Positions 41,440 to 49,719 are shown, counted from the first letter of the stretch. The stretch is DNA of 64,000 bases from Hymenobacter gummosus (GCF_003970915.1 NZ_RXOF01000024.1:1-64000), one strand, 5' to 3'. Translations and numbers: made by a program. Notes: generated by a model not told the origin, from the sequence alone.

Positions 41440-41473
41440 AAAAAGCCTTTCCAGCGCGTTGGAAAGGCTTTTT
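41440..41473 (-). terminator. Terminator of fasciclin gene
   Basis: A perfect 13-bp stem, AAAAAGCCTTTCC / GGAAAGGCTTTTT, with loop AGCGCGTT directly follows the stop of the fasciclin gene on the reverse strand. Confidence 0.88.
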
Positions 41474-41494
41474 TGAGGTGTCGGAATTGTCGAC

Positions 41495-42148
41495 TTAGCG
41501 GGCCGGCATCAGCACCGTGTCCACCACGTGGGTCACGCCGTTGCTCGATACCACGTTCGGAATGGTCACGGTGGCCATACCGCCCTTGCTGTCGTGCAGC
41601 ATCACGCTGCCGCCTTTTTTCATCACCGTCAGCGTTTCGCCTTCCACGGTGGTGAGCTTCTGCCCATCCTGCAGGTCAGAAGCGAGGTAGCGGCCGGGCA
41701 CTACGTGGTAGGTCAGCACGGTGGTGAGCTTTTGCTTGTTTTCGGGCTTTACCAGCGTCTCCACCGTGCCGGCGGGCAGCTTGCTGAAGGCCGCGTTGGT
41801 CGGGGCGAATACCGTGAACGGTCCGGCTCCCTGCAGCGTCGGCACCAGGTCGGCGGCTTGCACGGCCGTAACCAGCGTGGTGTGGTCCTTGGAACCCAGG
41901 GCGTTGGCCACGATGTCCTTGTCGGGCGTCATCATGGCGCCGCCCACCATCACGCCGGCCGAGGAACCGCTCATGCTGCCCGCGGCGCCCATGCTACCGC
42001 CGGTGGTGCCGTTTATGGCCTTTTTGTCCTTGTCTTTCATCTTCACCCGGTCCTCCTTGGCTTTCACTTTGGTCTGGGCCTGGGCCGTAGACGACAAGCC
42101 GGTACCGAGAGCCAGCACGAGGGCGGCGGCAAACATCTGCTTCAACAT
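41495..42148 (-). CDS. Secreted fasciclin (FAS1) domain protein
   Basis: This 217-residue exported protein has a signal peptide ending 'STAQAQ', a Lys-rich linker, and one FAS1 domain (about 75-215). The FAS1 hallmarks are 'DIVANALGSKDHTTLVTAV', 'GPFTVFAPTNAAFSKLPAG' (H1 region), 'VLTYHVVPGRY' (YH motif region) and 'NGVTHVVDTVLMP' (H2 region). Such proteins mediate adhesion or surface interactions in bacteria. It is followed by its own terminator and then by the low-complexity secreted protein gene on the same strand. Confidence 0.88.
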   Translation of the reverse strand: MLKQMFAAALVLALGTGLSSTAQAQTKVKAKEDRVKMKDKDKKAINGTTGGSMGAAGSMSGSSAGVMVGGAMMTPDKDIVANALGSKDHTTLVTAVQAADLVPTLQGAGPFTVFAPTNAAFSKLPAGTVETLVKPENKQKLTTVLTYHVVPGRYLASDLQDGQKLTTVEGETLTVMKKGGSVMLHDSKGGMATVTIPNVVSSNGVTHVVDTVLMPAR

Positions 42149-42261
42149 GGTAGTGGGGTTTTGGGTGTGGGTTGGTTAACGACCCACTTACGCTGTCCAC
42201 ATACCATTCGGATTGCCCTACTCCTACTACGTTTGCCCCACCCAACTGGGAGTGCCCGAAA

Positions 42262-42301
42262 AAGCCGCCGCCCGGCTACCAGAATGGCGGCCGGGCGGCT
42301 G
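42262..42301 (-). terminator. Terminator downstream of tRNA-Arg
   Basis: AGCCGCCGCCCGGC pairs imperfectly with GGCCGGGCGGCT, and a T5 run follows on the reverse strand. It lies about 20 bp downstream of the tRNA 3' end. Confidence 0.6.
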
Positions 42302-42322
42302 AAGCTTCCGAATAAATGATTG

Positions 42323-42394
42323 TGGCCACATCAGGAATCGAACCTGAATCAAGAGCTTCGGAGACTCCTATACTATCCGTTGTACTATGTGGCC
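42323..42394 (-). tRNA. tRNA-Arg (anticodon CCG)
   Basis: A 72-nt cloverleaf is readable on the reverse strand. The acceptor GGCCACA pairs with TGTGGCC, with discriminator A73. The anticodon arm GGAGT-CTCCGAA-GCTCT gives anticodon CCG (Arg, codon CGG). The T arm is CAGG-TTCGATT-CCTG. CCA is not encoded. A TACTTTTG box lies 20 bp upstream. Confidence 0.92.
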
Positions 42395-42413
42395 AGTGAG
42401 GGGTAGTGGGCGG

Positions 42414-42421
42414 CAAAAGTA
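42414..42421 (-). promoter_or_regulatory. Promoter -7 box of tRNA-Arg
   Basis: TACTTTTG on the reverse strand matches TAnnTTTG, 20 bp before the tRNA 5' end. Confidence 0.5.
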
Positions 42422-42538
42422 GGCAAAAATGCGCTGCGGCCAAACTTACGCCGGGTTTTTCGCAAAATGCCAACCGTAACCTTCGCCGCCCATCGGCAGT
42501 TAAGCCTGATAACCAACCAAAACACCCACTGCATTTGT

Positions 42539-43021
42539 ATGGCCTCATCCGAAAAGAAAACCCTGTACACCGCTGATGCCCAGGCCGTAGGTGGCCGCAG
42601 CGGCCACGTCCGCTCCAGCACCGGCGTCATCGACCTGGAAATGTCCGTGCCCGAGGGCCTCGGCGGCAAGCGCGGCGCCACCAACCCCGAAGAGCTGTTT
42701 GCGGCCGGCTACTCGTCCTGCTTTCAGCAGGCGCTGCTCGTCATTGCCCAGCGCGCCGGCGACCGGCTCGACCCCGACACCACCGTCAACTGCTCGGTGA
42801 GCTTGTTCCAGGAAGGGGAGGGCTACGGCCTGAGCGCCGTGCTCGACGTAGACCTGAAGAAGTTCGATGAGCAGAAGACCATCGAAATGGTGCGCCAGGC
42901 CCACCGCATCTGCCCGTACTCGGTGGGCACCCGCGGCAACATGGAAGTGGAGCTGCGCGTGAAAGGGCAGGCCATTCCGGTGGAAGCCGCCGAAAACGCC
43001 GGCGTAGCCGAGAAAGGCTAA
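42539..43021 (+). CDS. ohr: Organic hydroperoxide resistance protein (Ohr/OsmC family)
   Basis: This 160-residue thiol peroxidase reduces organic hydroperoxides using lipoyl or dithiol reductants. The two redox cysteines are present: Cys61 in 'GYSSCFQQAL' and Cys125 in 'HRICPYSVG'. The Arg20 and Glu51 positions expected in the active site are also present ('AVGGRSGHV', 'TNPEELFAAG'). The opening 'KKTLYTADAQAVGGRSGHVR' shortened to 'KTLYTADAQAVGGRSGH' is diagnostic of Ohr rather than OsmC. ATG 42539 gives the normal family length; the frame extends upstream without family similarity. It is divergent from the tRNA gene. Confidence 0.92.
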   Translation: MASSEKKTLYTADAQAVGGRSGHVRSSTGVIDLEMSVPEGLGGKRGATNPEELFAAGYSSCFQQALLVIAQRAGDRLDPDTTVNCSVSLFQEGEGYGLSAVLDVDLKKFDEQKTIEMVRQAHRICPYSVGTRGNMEVELRVKGQAIPVEAAENAGVAEKG

Positions 43022-43040
43022 TCCCTCACGCCCCCGAAAC

Positions 43041-43079
43041 GCAAGCGGCCCGGTTGGATTATCCAGCCGGGCCGCTTGC
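43041..43079. terminator. Bidirectional terminator after ohr
   Basis: A 17-bp stem with one G-T pair (GCAAGCGGCCCGGTTGG / CCAGCCGGGCCGCTTGC) and loop ATTAT lies between the convergent ohr and transglutaminase-like genes. Confidence 0.8.
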
Positions 43080-43095
43080 TTATCAGGCGCAGAAG

Positions 43096-43974
43096 TTATT
43101 GACCAAGGGAGGGCGGTTCGGCCGCCTGGTGGGTTTCCAGCGGATTCGGGTAGAACACCGCCGTGGAGTTGGTGTAGCGCATGCCGTGCAGCTTGGTGGT
43201 CCGCTGAAACATGGTCAGCTTCTTGGCGCCGATGGGCGTCAGCATCAGGCTGGTCGACATGGTCTTCACGCCGTAGCGGTTGTCGAGCGGCGTATCGAAG
43301 TAAAACAGGTAGGGCTGCAGCCAGCGGAAGTAGTACCGCACCTTGGCGTCGGTGGAGGTTTCGCCGCTCAGGCCGGGCGCGTCTTTCGCCAGGGCGTGCT
43401 GCAGCTCCACGGCGCTGATGGGCGTACCGTTCAGCGTGGGCAGCACGTCCCACTGACTGTCCACGATGGCCCATTTCTGAAACTCGTCCAGCCATACCTC
43501 CGTCAGCACGTGGCCCCCGGCCGAGCTACGCTTGTCGGCGTCGGCGGCTTTCAGGAACAGCGGGCGGGCCGGCATGCCCATGGCCGTCAGTACCGCCGCC
43601 ATTACCCGGCCAAACTCCACGCATTGCACCGGCTTGCCGAGCAGGGCGTGGTCCAGGATTTCCATGGGGTCGGTTTTGGGCGTGGAAGTGTGCCCGTCGT
43701 GGCTGAGGCGGTTGTGCACCCACAAACTCAGCGCTTTCACCTTGCCCAGCGTGGTTTGCTCCTTGGCCGCAACGGCTTCGAGGCCGTACCGGTCGCGCAG
43801 GGTCTGCAGGTAGAAGTCGTCGGGGGTGCTGAAACGGAAGTCGTAAGCGGCCACGGTGGTGGGCGCGTTGCTGAAACGCAGCGGTGCGTCGGTCGAAGGT
43901 GCAGACTGGGCCGTGGCAAGCTGACCCAGCCCCAGCCCAAGCAAAATCAACAGTCCCGTAAATGTCTTATGCAT
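43096..43974 (-). CDS. Secreted transglutaminase-like cysteine protein
   Basis: This 292-residue exported protein has a signal peptide ('LLILLGLGLGQLATAQ') and a transglutaminase-like (papain-fold) core. The triad is Cys118 ('KPVQCVEFGRVMAAVL'), His155 ('AGGHVLTEVWL') and Asp172 ('WAIVDSQWD'). In bacteria such proteins can be peptidases, amidases or crosslinking enzymes; the substrate is not apparent. No adjacent gene gives context. The length and position of the domain are standard. Confidence 0.85.
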   Translation of the reverse strand: MHKTFTGLLILLGLGLGQLATAQSAPSTDAPLRFSNAPTTVAAYDFRFSTPDDFYLQTLRDRYGLEAVAAKEQTTLGKVKALSLWVHNRLSHDGHTSTPKTDPMEILDHALLGKPVQCVEFGRVMAAVLTAMGMPARPLFLKAADADKRSSAGGHVLTEVWLDEFQKWAIVDSQWDVLPTLNGTPISAVELQHALAKDAPGLSGETSTDAKVRYYFRWLQPYLFYFDTPLDNRYGVKTMSTSLMLTPIGAKKLTMFQRTTKLHGMRYTNSTAVFYPNPLETHQAAEPPSLGQ

Positions 43975-44209
43975 GAGGGTGGATGGTTACAGGGGTGGAG
44001 TGCCTGCAAACGGAGAAAGCCGCCGCGAGGTTGGCGCCGCGCCAAAGGCCGCGGTAGTGAAGGCTGCCGTTAAGGCGCTGACTAGCTGGGCAAAAGCCTA
44101 TCAGTGTCGTCAGAATTCAAAAACGCAGCCCTCAAATATAACTCGTCTAATGTACGATATGATAAAAAAATATATGTGATTGTTTTTACAGAATTATTTT
44201 TGCAAGAAG
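43975..44209. other. Intergenic region between transglutaminase-like gene and sucC
   Basis: About 230 bp, becoming strongly AT-rich at 44130-44205. No gene, repeat or tRNA was identified. It holds the upstream region of the transglutaminase-like gene and the 3' region of sucC. Confidence 0.5.
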
Positions 44210-44238
44210 AAGCCCCGCCGAGGCTGTCGGCGGGGCTT
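44210..44238 (-). terminator. sucC terminator
   Basis: A perfect 11-bp stem, AAGCCCCGCCG / CGGCGGGGCTT, followed on the reverse strand by a T-containing tract, 28 bp past the sucC stop. Confidence 0.8.
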
Positions 44239-44266
44239 CACTCACTCGAAGGTGTCAGGCCCCTGC

Positions 44267-45475
44267 TTAAGCTTGTTGCTCCTGCATGGCCAGTACTTCC
44301 TTCACTTTCTGGGCGGCGTCCTTCAGCAGCACGGCCGAGTACACCTTCAGGCCCGACTCGTCAATGATGCGGGCACCTTCCTCGGCGTTGGTCCCTTGCA
44401 GGCGCACGATGATGGGCACGCGGATGTCGCCGATGTTCTTGTAGGCTTCCACCACCCCGTTGGCTACCCGGTCGCAGCGCACGATGCCCCCGAAGATGTT
44501 GATCAGGATGGCCTTCACGTTCGGGTCCTTCAGGATGATGCGGAAACCGGCTTCCACGGTCTGGGCGTTGGCTCCGCCCCCTACGTCGAGGAAGTTGGCC
44601 GGCTCACCGCCCGAGAGTTTGATGATGTCCATGGTGGCCATGGCCAGACCGGCGCCGTTCACCATGCAGCCCACGTTGCCGTCGAGCTTCACGTAGTTCA
44701 GGTTCGAGGCCGAGGCTTCCACTTCCAGCGGGTCTTCCTCGTTGGTGTCGCGCAGGGCGGCGAAGTCCTTGTGGCGGTACAGTGCGTTTTCGTCCAGCGT
44801 CACCTTGGCGTCGACGGCCAGGATCTTGTTGTCCGAGGTTTTCAGCACCGGGTTGATTTCGAACATGGCCGAGTCGGTGTCGTCGTAGGCCTTGTACAGG
44901 GCCTGCACGAACTTCACCATCTCCTTGTAAGCCTCGCCCGAGAGGCCCAGGTTGAAGGCAATCTTGCCGGCCTGGAAGGGGCGGAAGCCCACGCGCGGGT
45001 CCACGTACTCTTTCAGGATCTTATCGGGATGCGCCTCGGCTACCTCCTCGATGTCCATGCCACCCTCGGTGGTGTAGATGATGACGTTCTTGCCGGAGGT
45101 GCGGTCCAGCAGCACCGACATGTAGAATTCCTTGGTTTCCGACTCGCCGGGGTAGTACACGTCCTGGGCTACCAGCACCTTGTGCACTTTGCGGCCTTCG
45201 GGGCCGGTTTGCTTGGTCACCAGCTGCATGCCGATGATTTGCTCCGACAGCTCACGCACTTGGTCAAGGTTCTTGGCCAGCTTCACGCCGCCGCCTTTGC
45301 CGCGGCCGCCCGCGTGGATCTGGGCTTTGATTACGTGCCAGCCGGTGCCGGTCTGCTCGGTGAGCTTTTTGGCAGCTTCTACGGCCTCGTCAGCAGTTTC
45401 GGCCACGATGCCTTCCTGCACGCGGACGCCGTAGCGCTTAAGGATGTCCTTGCCCTGATATTCGTGAATGTTCAT
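44267..45475 (-). CDS. sucC: Succinyl-CoA ligase (ADP-forming) beta subunit
   Basis: This 402-residue ATP-grasp subunit works in the TCA cycle, coupling succinyl-CoA cleavage to ADP phosphorylation with SucD. The start '[17 protein letters not shown]' is diagnostic. The ATP-grasp core includes '[18 protein letters not shown]', and the CoA-ligase part '[20 protein letters not shown]' and '[18 protein letters not shown]' is canonical. No sucD is adjacent, which is common in Bacteroidota. A TACTTTCG box on the reverse strand at 45519-45526 is a plausible promoter, 44 bp upstream. Confidence 0.96.
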   Translation of the reverse strand: MNIHEYQGKDILKRYGVRVQEGIVAETADEAVEAAKKLTEQTGTGWHVIKAQIHAGGRGKGGGVKLAKNLDQVRELSEQIIGMQLVTKQTGPEGRKVHKVLVAQDVYYPGESETKEFYMSVLLDRTSGKNVIIYTTEGGMDIEEVAEAHPDKILKEYVDPRVGFRPFQAGKIAFNLGLSGEAYKEMVKFVQALYKAYDDTDSAMFEINPVLKTSDNKILAVDAKVTLDENALYRHKDFAALRDTNEEDPLEVEASASNLNYVKLDGNVGCMVNGAGLAMATMDIIKLSGGEPANFLDVGGGANAQTVEAGFRIILKDPNVKAILINIFGGIVRCDRVANGVVEAYKNIGDIRVPIIVRLQGTNAEEGARIIDESGLKVYSAVLLKDAAQKVKEVLAMQEQQA

Positions 45476-45518
45476 ACGGTGAACGGGAGTGGGTTTTCGG
45501 GTTCCGGAAATGTGCCCG

Positions 45519-45526
45519 CGAAAGTA
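45519..45526 (-). promoter_or_regulatory. Putative sucC -7 box
   Basis: TACTTTCG on the reverse strand differs by one base from TAnnTTTG and lies 44 bp before the sucC start codon. Confidence 0.4.
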
Positions 45527-45533
45527 GGCAAAA

Positions 45534-45756
45534 GGAGTGAGTAGGTGAGTAGGTGAGTAGGTGATTGGGGCAAAAGAACGTCATCCTGAGCACAGCGAAG
45601 GACCTTCCTCAGACTTGCCATCAGCTGATCAGCGTAGCTGCTAACGCCCTATTATCAGAACGTTAAGCCTTTTCCTTAACGACGGTGCAGGGTGCGAGGA
45701 AGGTCCTTCGCTGTGCTCAGGATGACGTTCTTTTGCCCCAATCACCTACTCACCCG
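45534..45756. repeat. Cruciform element copy 6 with GGTGAGTAG arms
   Basis: The core spans 45572-45735 and is the shortest full copy. AAAAGAACGTCATCCTGAGC on the left is mirrored by GCTCAGGATGACGTTCTTTT on the right, and the variable bases ACAG are matched by CTGT. The arms are GAGTAGGTGAGTAGGTGAGT (45538-45557) and, inverted, AATCACCTACTCACC (45740-45754). The right arm contains the stop codon of the GH113-like gene. Confidence 0.85.
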
Positions 45757-46840
45757 AACCGTACCAGCGGGCCATGACCTGCTCGGCGGGGCGGTGCTGC
45801 GGGGTGTAGTCGGCGCGGCGGCGGCTGGGGGCGTCGGGCGGGAGGCCGGGGTACCACTTCCAGATGAAGATGCCGGCCAGCCAGGGCTGCCGCCAGCAGC
45901 TGCGAAACAGGGCCTCGTAGCAGGCGGCCTGGGTGGCGTCGTCCTCGGGCTCGGGGCGGCGGGCATCGGGCCACTGCCAGGGCGCGGCGGCGGCCGTCGG
46001 AATGGCGCGGTAGCCGGCCTCGGTGAAGACCACCGGCTTACGGTAGCGCTGCTGCACCCGGGCCAGGGCCTGCAGGTGCGGCGCCCAGGCCCGGCGCAGC
46101 GCGGCGGTATCGGGCCGGGGCTGCGGGGTGAGCGGGAAGTAGGCCTGCACGCCGATAAAGTCCAGCGCGTCCCAGAAGCGAATCTGGTCGTACTCCTGGT
46201 GCCAGTTGGCGGCGTAGGTGAGCCGGCCGTGGTACACCCGCCGGATTTCCCCGATCAGCCGGCGCCACTCCGCCTCGTGCCCCACTGCCGCGTGCCGCAG
46301 CTCCGTGCCGATGCACAAGGCCTCCATCTGGTGCTGCTCGGCCAGGCGAGCGTAGTGCAGGATGAAAGCGGAGTAGCTCGTGAACCAGCGCTGCCAGTCG
46401 GCCGCCGTGCGCATCTGCACCTGCCCCGGCCACTGCCCGCGGGCGCGCAGCCACAGGTGGGGCTTTAATAAGGTATGGATGCCGTGACGCCGGGCCAGCC
46501 GGGCCGTGTGCACCAGCCCGCTGTCGGCCTCGCCCCAGAAGACGCGCCGCCGCCGGCCGCCACCGGTTTGCAGCTGCACTTCCGGCGAAGCGGAGTCGGC
46601 CTGCCAGCCGAAGGGCGTCTGGGCAATCCAGCTGACGTGGTTGCGCTTCAGCTCCAGAATTTCATCTTCGGTGGTGGAGTCGGCCGCTACCCAGCTCACG
46701 CCGCGCAGGCGTTCGGCCGGGGGAATTATTACGGTAGAGGTAGCCGCCGCGGGCGGTTCGCAGCGGCCCGCCAGCAGGGCCAACGTCAGCGGGAGTAGGC
46801 CGCCGCGGGCGAGGTTGCGTATAAGCCGCCGGTTGCGCAT
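45746..46840 (-). CDS. GH113-like glycoside hydrolase lipoprotein
   Basis: This 364-residue protein starts 'MRNRRLIRNLARGGLLPL' with a lipobox 'LLAGRC' (Cys27), so it is probably a lipid-anchored envelope enzyme. The body is a TIM-barrel similar to GH113 beta-mannanases: 'LRGVSWVAADSTTEDEILE', 'GIHTLLKPHLWLRARGQWPG', the acid/base 'LCIGTEL' (Glu180), 'FIGVQAYFPLT' and the nucleophile 'KPVVFTEAGY' (Glu274). The stop falls in the repeat arm. The start at 46840 is favoured over 46861 because the lipoprotein signal then begins the chain. The substrate is inferred from family only. Confidence 0.82.
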   Translation of the reverse strand: MRNRRLIRNLARGGLLPLTLALLAGRCEPPAAATSTVIIPPAERLRGVSWVAADSTTEDEILELKRNHVSWIAQTPFGWQADSASPEVQLQTGGGRRRRVFWGEADSGLVHTARLARRHGIHTLLKPHLWLRARGQWPGQVQMRTAADWQRWFTSYSAFILHYARLAEQHQMEALCIGTELRHAAVGHEAEWRRLIGEIRRVYHGRLTYAANWHQEYDQIRFWDALDFIGVQAYFPLTPQPRPDTAALRRAWAPHLQALARVQQRYRKPVVFTEAGYRAIPTAAAAPWQWPDARRPEPEDDATQAACYEALFRSCWRQPWLAGIFIWKWYPGLPPDAPSRRRADYTPQHRPAEQVMARWYGSGE

Positions 46841-46882
46841 CCCGGCCAAGATAGGCGGCAACCCGCATCGGCCGGTTCTGCG

Positions 46883-46890
46883 TAGCTTTG
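46883..46890 (+). promoter_or_regulatory. Putative -7 box for lolD-like gene
   Basis: TAGCTTTG matches TAnnTTTG, 38 bp upstream of the TTG start of the ABC ATPase gene. Confidence 0.45.
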
Positions 46891-46928
46891 CCCGTATCCG
46901 TTTTCTTTTCTCCTAACTCCCCGCCGGT

Positions 46929-47582
46929 TTGCTGCAGGCCGTCAACATTCGTAAGCGCTACGGTTCGCTGGAAGTGCTCAAGGGCATCGACCTCACCATC
47001 GAAAAGTCCGAAATCGTGTCCATCGTCGGCTCGTCGGGGGCCGGCAAGAGCACCCTGCTGCACCTGCTGGGCACGCTCGACACGCCCGATACCGGCGAAG
47101 TGCTGTTCGACGGCGAGTCGGTGAGCAGCTTGAAACGCTCGGAGCTGGCCAAGTTCCGCAACCGCCACATCGGCTTCGTGTTCCAGTTTCACAACCTGCT
47201 GCCCGAATTCACCGCCCTCGAAAACGTGTGTTTGCCGGCTTACCTGGCGGGCCGCTCGGAAAAGGAAACCCGGGTGCGCGCCCGCGAATTGCTGGGCATG
47301 CTGAACCTGGAGCGCCGCGCCGAGCACAAGCCCTCGGAAATGTCGGGCGGGGAGCAGCAGCGCGTGTCGGTGGCCCGGGCCCTCATTAATTCGCCCGAAA
47401 TCATCTTTGCCGACGAGCCCTCGGGCAACCTCGACTCAAAGAACGCGGCCGAGCTGCACCAGATCTTCTTCCTGCTGCGCAAGGAGCTGGGCCAGACCTT
47501 CGTCATCGTGACCCACAACGACCAGCTGGCCGCCATGGCCGACCGCAAAATCACCATGCGCGACGGGCACATCCTGGAATAA
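46929..47582 (+). CDS. lolD: LolD-type ABC transporter ATP-binding protein
   Basis: This 217-residue ABC ATPase belongs to the LolD/MacB family. Walker A is 'GSSGAGKST' (34-42), the Q-loop is '[12 protein letters not shown]', the signature 'MSGGEQQR' (138-145), Walker B '[12 protein letters not shown]' (Asp162-Glu163) and the H-loop 'VTHND'. LolD powers release of lipoproteins from the inner membrane; the permease is not encoded nearby. The start is TTG at 46929: the frame has no ATG that retains the first beta strand '[20 protein letters not shown]'. It is a single-gene unit with a following terminator. Confidence 0.88.
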   Translation: MLQAVNIRKRYGSLEVLKGIDLTIEKSEIVSIVGSSGAGKSTLLHLLGTLDTPDTGEVLFDGESVSSLKRSELAKFRNRHIGFVFQFHNLLPEFTALENVCLPAYLAGRSEKETRVRARELLGMLNLERRAEHKPSEMSGGEQQRVSVARALINSPEIIFADEPSGNLDSKNAAELHQIFFLLRKELGQTFVIVTHNDQLAAMADRKITMRDGHILE

Positions 47583-47611
47583 GCCGCTGCGCAGGCAGTG
47601 GGCCGGCCTGA

Positions 47612-47645
47612 AAGCCGCCGCGTTGGATAGACGTGGCGGCTTTTT
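47612..47645 (+). terminator. Terminator of lolD-like gene
   Basis: AAAGCCGCCGCG / CGTGGCGGCTTT stem followed by a T-run on the forward strand, 30 bp past the stop. Confidence 0.85.
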
Positions 47646-47892
47646 TTACGTATCAGGGGTTGAGCTCAGGGCTTCGCCGCCACTGACTTTGTGCCGTTTT
47701 CGGGCACTTCGGTGCTAAGGGAAATGTTCTGCTAACGGCTTTAGCTTTTATATTTTTGAATACTCGGTGTAATGTGTTGATAATCAATAATAAAAAATGC
47801 TAAAAAATCTGTAGTTTTTCGCACCTTTCAGCGGGCCGATTCGTTACCTTTACAACAAACAAACGTACTACAGGAGACTAAAGGACAAAGCC
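47646..47892 (+). promoter_or_regulatory. AT-rich promoter region of the gene at 47893
   Basis: About 245 bp of AT-rich sequence in an otherwise GC-rich window. TACCTTTA at 47845-47852 fits the Bacteroidota -7 box with one mismatch, and CTTTCAG about 20 bp upstream may supply the -33 element. An AAAGGA sequence about 10 nt before the ATG is a reasonable ribosome-binding site. The length suggests a strongly or specially regulated promoter. Confidence 0.5.
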
Positions 47893-48681
47893 ATGACTGA
47901 GGCACAAAAAGACAACACCAAAGCACCGATTCGCAAGCCGAAAGCCGAGAGCTACGACATCTCGCGTTCGGATGAGACGTTGACCTTGGCCAAAGACTTG
48001 GCGAACTTCATCAAGGAAAACAAGCTCACCACCTCGGTGCAGGGCAAAGAGTTTGTGAACGTGGAAGGCTGGCAGTACGCTGGCTCGCGCCTGGGCATCG
48101 TGCCCATCGTCGACCACGTCATCAACATGAGCACCGACTCGGAAATTAAATACCAGGCCAAGGTGACGCTGTTTGACCTGCGCAGCCAGCACACCGTCGG
48201 CGCCGGTTTCGCCATCTGCTCGAACAAGGAGCAGGGCAAGAAATTCTACCAGGAGTTTGCCATTGCCTCCATGGCCCAGACGCGCGCCATCGGTAAGGCC
48301 TACCGCAACATCCTGGCCTGGATTATCCGCGCCGCCGGCTACGAGCCCACCCCAGCCGAAGAAATGGAGTACGGCGGCAACATGCCGGAAGCCAAGCAGC
48401 CGGTAGCCACCGAGCCCGCCCCGATGAAAGCCGTGGTGACCGAGCAACCCGCCCCGGCCGTAGCCGAGCCGCTGGCTCCGGCTGCCAACAACCCGGCCTA
48501 CGCCACGGCCCAGCAGAAAGAGGAAATCATCCGCCTGCTGAATCACCCGGTGGTAACGCGCCAGGAAAAGACCAAGATGCTGCTTAACATCAACAAGCTG
48601 GATCAGGAGCGTGCTAACCAGGCCATTGCCAACCTGAAAAAGACCATCGACGACCGCGAAAACGGTCAGGTGGCCGCTTAA
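47893..48681 (+). CDS. Conserved protein, possible single-strand annealing-type recombination protein
   Basis: This 262-residue cytoplasmic protein was not firmly identified. Its central block, 'VEGWQYAGSRLGIVPIV', 'YQAKVTLFDL', 'GAGFAICSNKE', 'FAIASMAQTRAIGKAYRNI' and 'IRAAGYEPTPAEEM', is a conserved pattern that I associate with phage-like DNA-annealing proteins and archaeal or bacterial relatives, where 'SMAQTRA...R' and 'GYEPTPAEEM' recur. A Pro/Ala-rich linker (about 165-205) leads to a small helical C-terminal domain ('TAQQKEEIIRLLNHPVV'), a layout also seen in such proteins. There is no phage context here. It has its own promoter region and terminator (48707-48738). Confidence 0.6.
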   Translation: MTEAQKDNTKAPIRKPKAESYDISRSDETLTLAKDLANFIKENKLTTSVQGKEFVNVEGWQYAGSRLGIVPIVDHVINMSTDSEIKYQAKVTLFDLRSQHTVGAGFAICSNKEQGKKFYQEFAIASMAQTRAIGKAYRNILAWIIRAAGYEPTPAEEMEYGGNMPEAKQPVATEPAPMKAVVTEQPAPAVAEPLAPAANNPAYATAQQKEEIIRLLNHPVVTRQEKTKMLLNINKLDQERANQAIANLKKTIDDRENGQVAA

Positions 48682-48706
48682 GGAAGTTAGTGTTGTATTG
48701 ATAGGG

Positions 48707-48738
48707 AAAAGCCCGGTACCGCAAGGTGCCGGGCTTTT
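48707..48738. terminator. Terminator after gene at 47893
   Basis: AAAAGCCCGGTACC (48707-48720) and GGTGCCGGGCTTTT (48725-48738) form a 14-bp stem with loop GCAA; one G-T pair. Suitable for both flanking convergent genes. Confidence 0.85.
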
Positions 48739-48811
48739 CGTTTGTGGCCGAAGGCGTTGCCCGCCATTCCAGCTTTACCGAGAAACGATGGTCGTACAAG
48801 TGGCGCTGTGA

Positions 48812-49588
48812 CTACTGGATGGTGACGGTGCTGATAGCGGCCGTTTCCTTCACGAAGGCGTAGGTGCGGCCGCCGAGCGTGACGAGGTTGTAGCGGAAGG
48901 GAATGACCTCCACGTAGCCCAGGGTGCTGTTGCTGGTGGTGGGCAGCGCGGCCAGCTCGGCGGCCGAGAAGCTCACCGAAGCCGCCGTGCCGCGGGCCCG
49001 CTTGAGCACCATTTTGTCGCCGGCGGCCACCACCACGTACACCGAGTCGGCGCCACTGAGCTGGCCGCTGAGGGCAATGCTCAGCCCGCTGGCCTTGGCG
49101 ATGCTGCTGGGCAGCGTGCCGCCGTAGCTGGGGAAGCTGACGGTGTGCGCGTAGCTCAGGGCCGGCACGCTGCCACTGCCCGCCACGCTCCAGCTGGCGC
49201 CGCTGCTCAGGCCCAGGTCGGTGGGCGTGCTCAGGCCGGGCGTGGCGGTTTTGAGGTAGGCGTTGTTGCCCTGTTTGTCGAGGCCGTTGTTGTTGAGGCG
49301 GACGGCGCCGGCGTCGAGCAGGGGGGTGGGCGTGCTGTTGTAGAAGGCCGCCAGGCCGGTTTCGAGGCTGAGCGTGACGGGTACGGGCGCCTGGGCCAGC
49401 GAGTAGGTGAAGTCGGTGCGCAGGGCTACCAGCGTGCCACTGGTGTTGCGGATGGTGGGCGTAGCGGCCTGCGGGGCCGTGGGCGTAGCCGGCGTCGGGT
49501 CGACTTTGGTTTTGCCGCAGCTGGTCAGCAGCAGGAGCAGGGCGGCCACCGGCAGCAGGCGGGTAGCGGAAGCGGAGAAATGCAGCAT
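48812..49588 (-). CDS. Hypothetical lipoprotein
   Basis: This 258-residue lipoprotein has a signal peptide and lipobox 'LLLLLTSC' (Cys24). A short Pro/Thr linker follows, then beta-rich sequence such as 'IRNTSGTLVALRTDFTYSLA', 'KASGLSIALSGQLSGADSVY' and 'SNSTLGYVEVIPFRY'. No catalytic motif was found. ATG 49588 is chosen because it begins directly before the lipoprotein signal. It may be a surface or periplasmic beta-sandwich protein, which is only an impression. Confidence 0.7.
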   Translation of the reverse strand: MLHFSASATRLLPVAALLLLLTSCGKTKVDPTPATPTAPQAATPTIRNTSGTLVALRTDFTYSLAQAPVPVTLSLETGLAAFYNSTPTPLLDAGAVRLNNNGLDKQGNNAYLKTATPGLSTPTDLGLSSGASWSVAGSGSVPALSYAHTVSFPSYGGTLPSSIAKASGLSIALSGQLSGADSVYVVVAAGDKMVLKRARGTAASVSFSAAELAALPTTSNSTLGYVEVIPFRYNLVTLGGRTYAFVKETAAISTVTIQ

Positions 49589-49719
49589 AGGAAGCAGAAG
49601 GATGAATGGCAAAGCAGCGGCCGGCAGCCGGGGCCGCCAACGCTGCAAAACTGCCTTGCACCCGCCCCTGGCGGCAATACCCGCGGCCGGGCATTTTCGG
49701 CTCCGTGCCGACACGTAAG

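Noticed and set aside
42323-42394. tRNA-Arg as an integration site of a mobile island
   Set aside because: No repeated tRNA 3' end, integrase or composition shift was found on either side.
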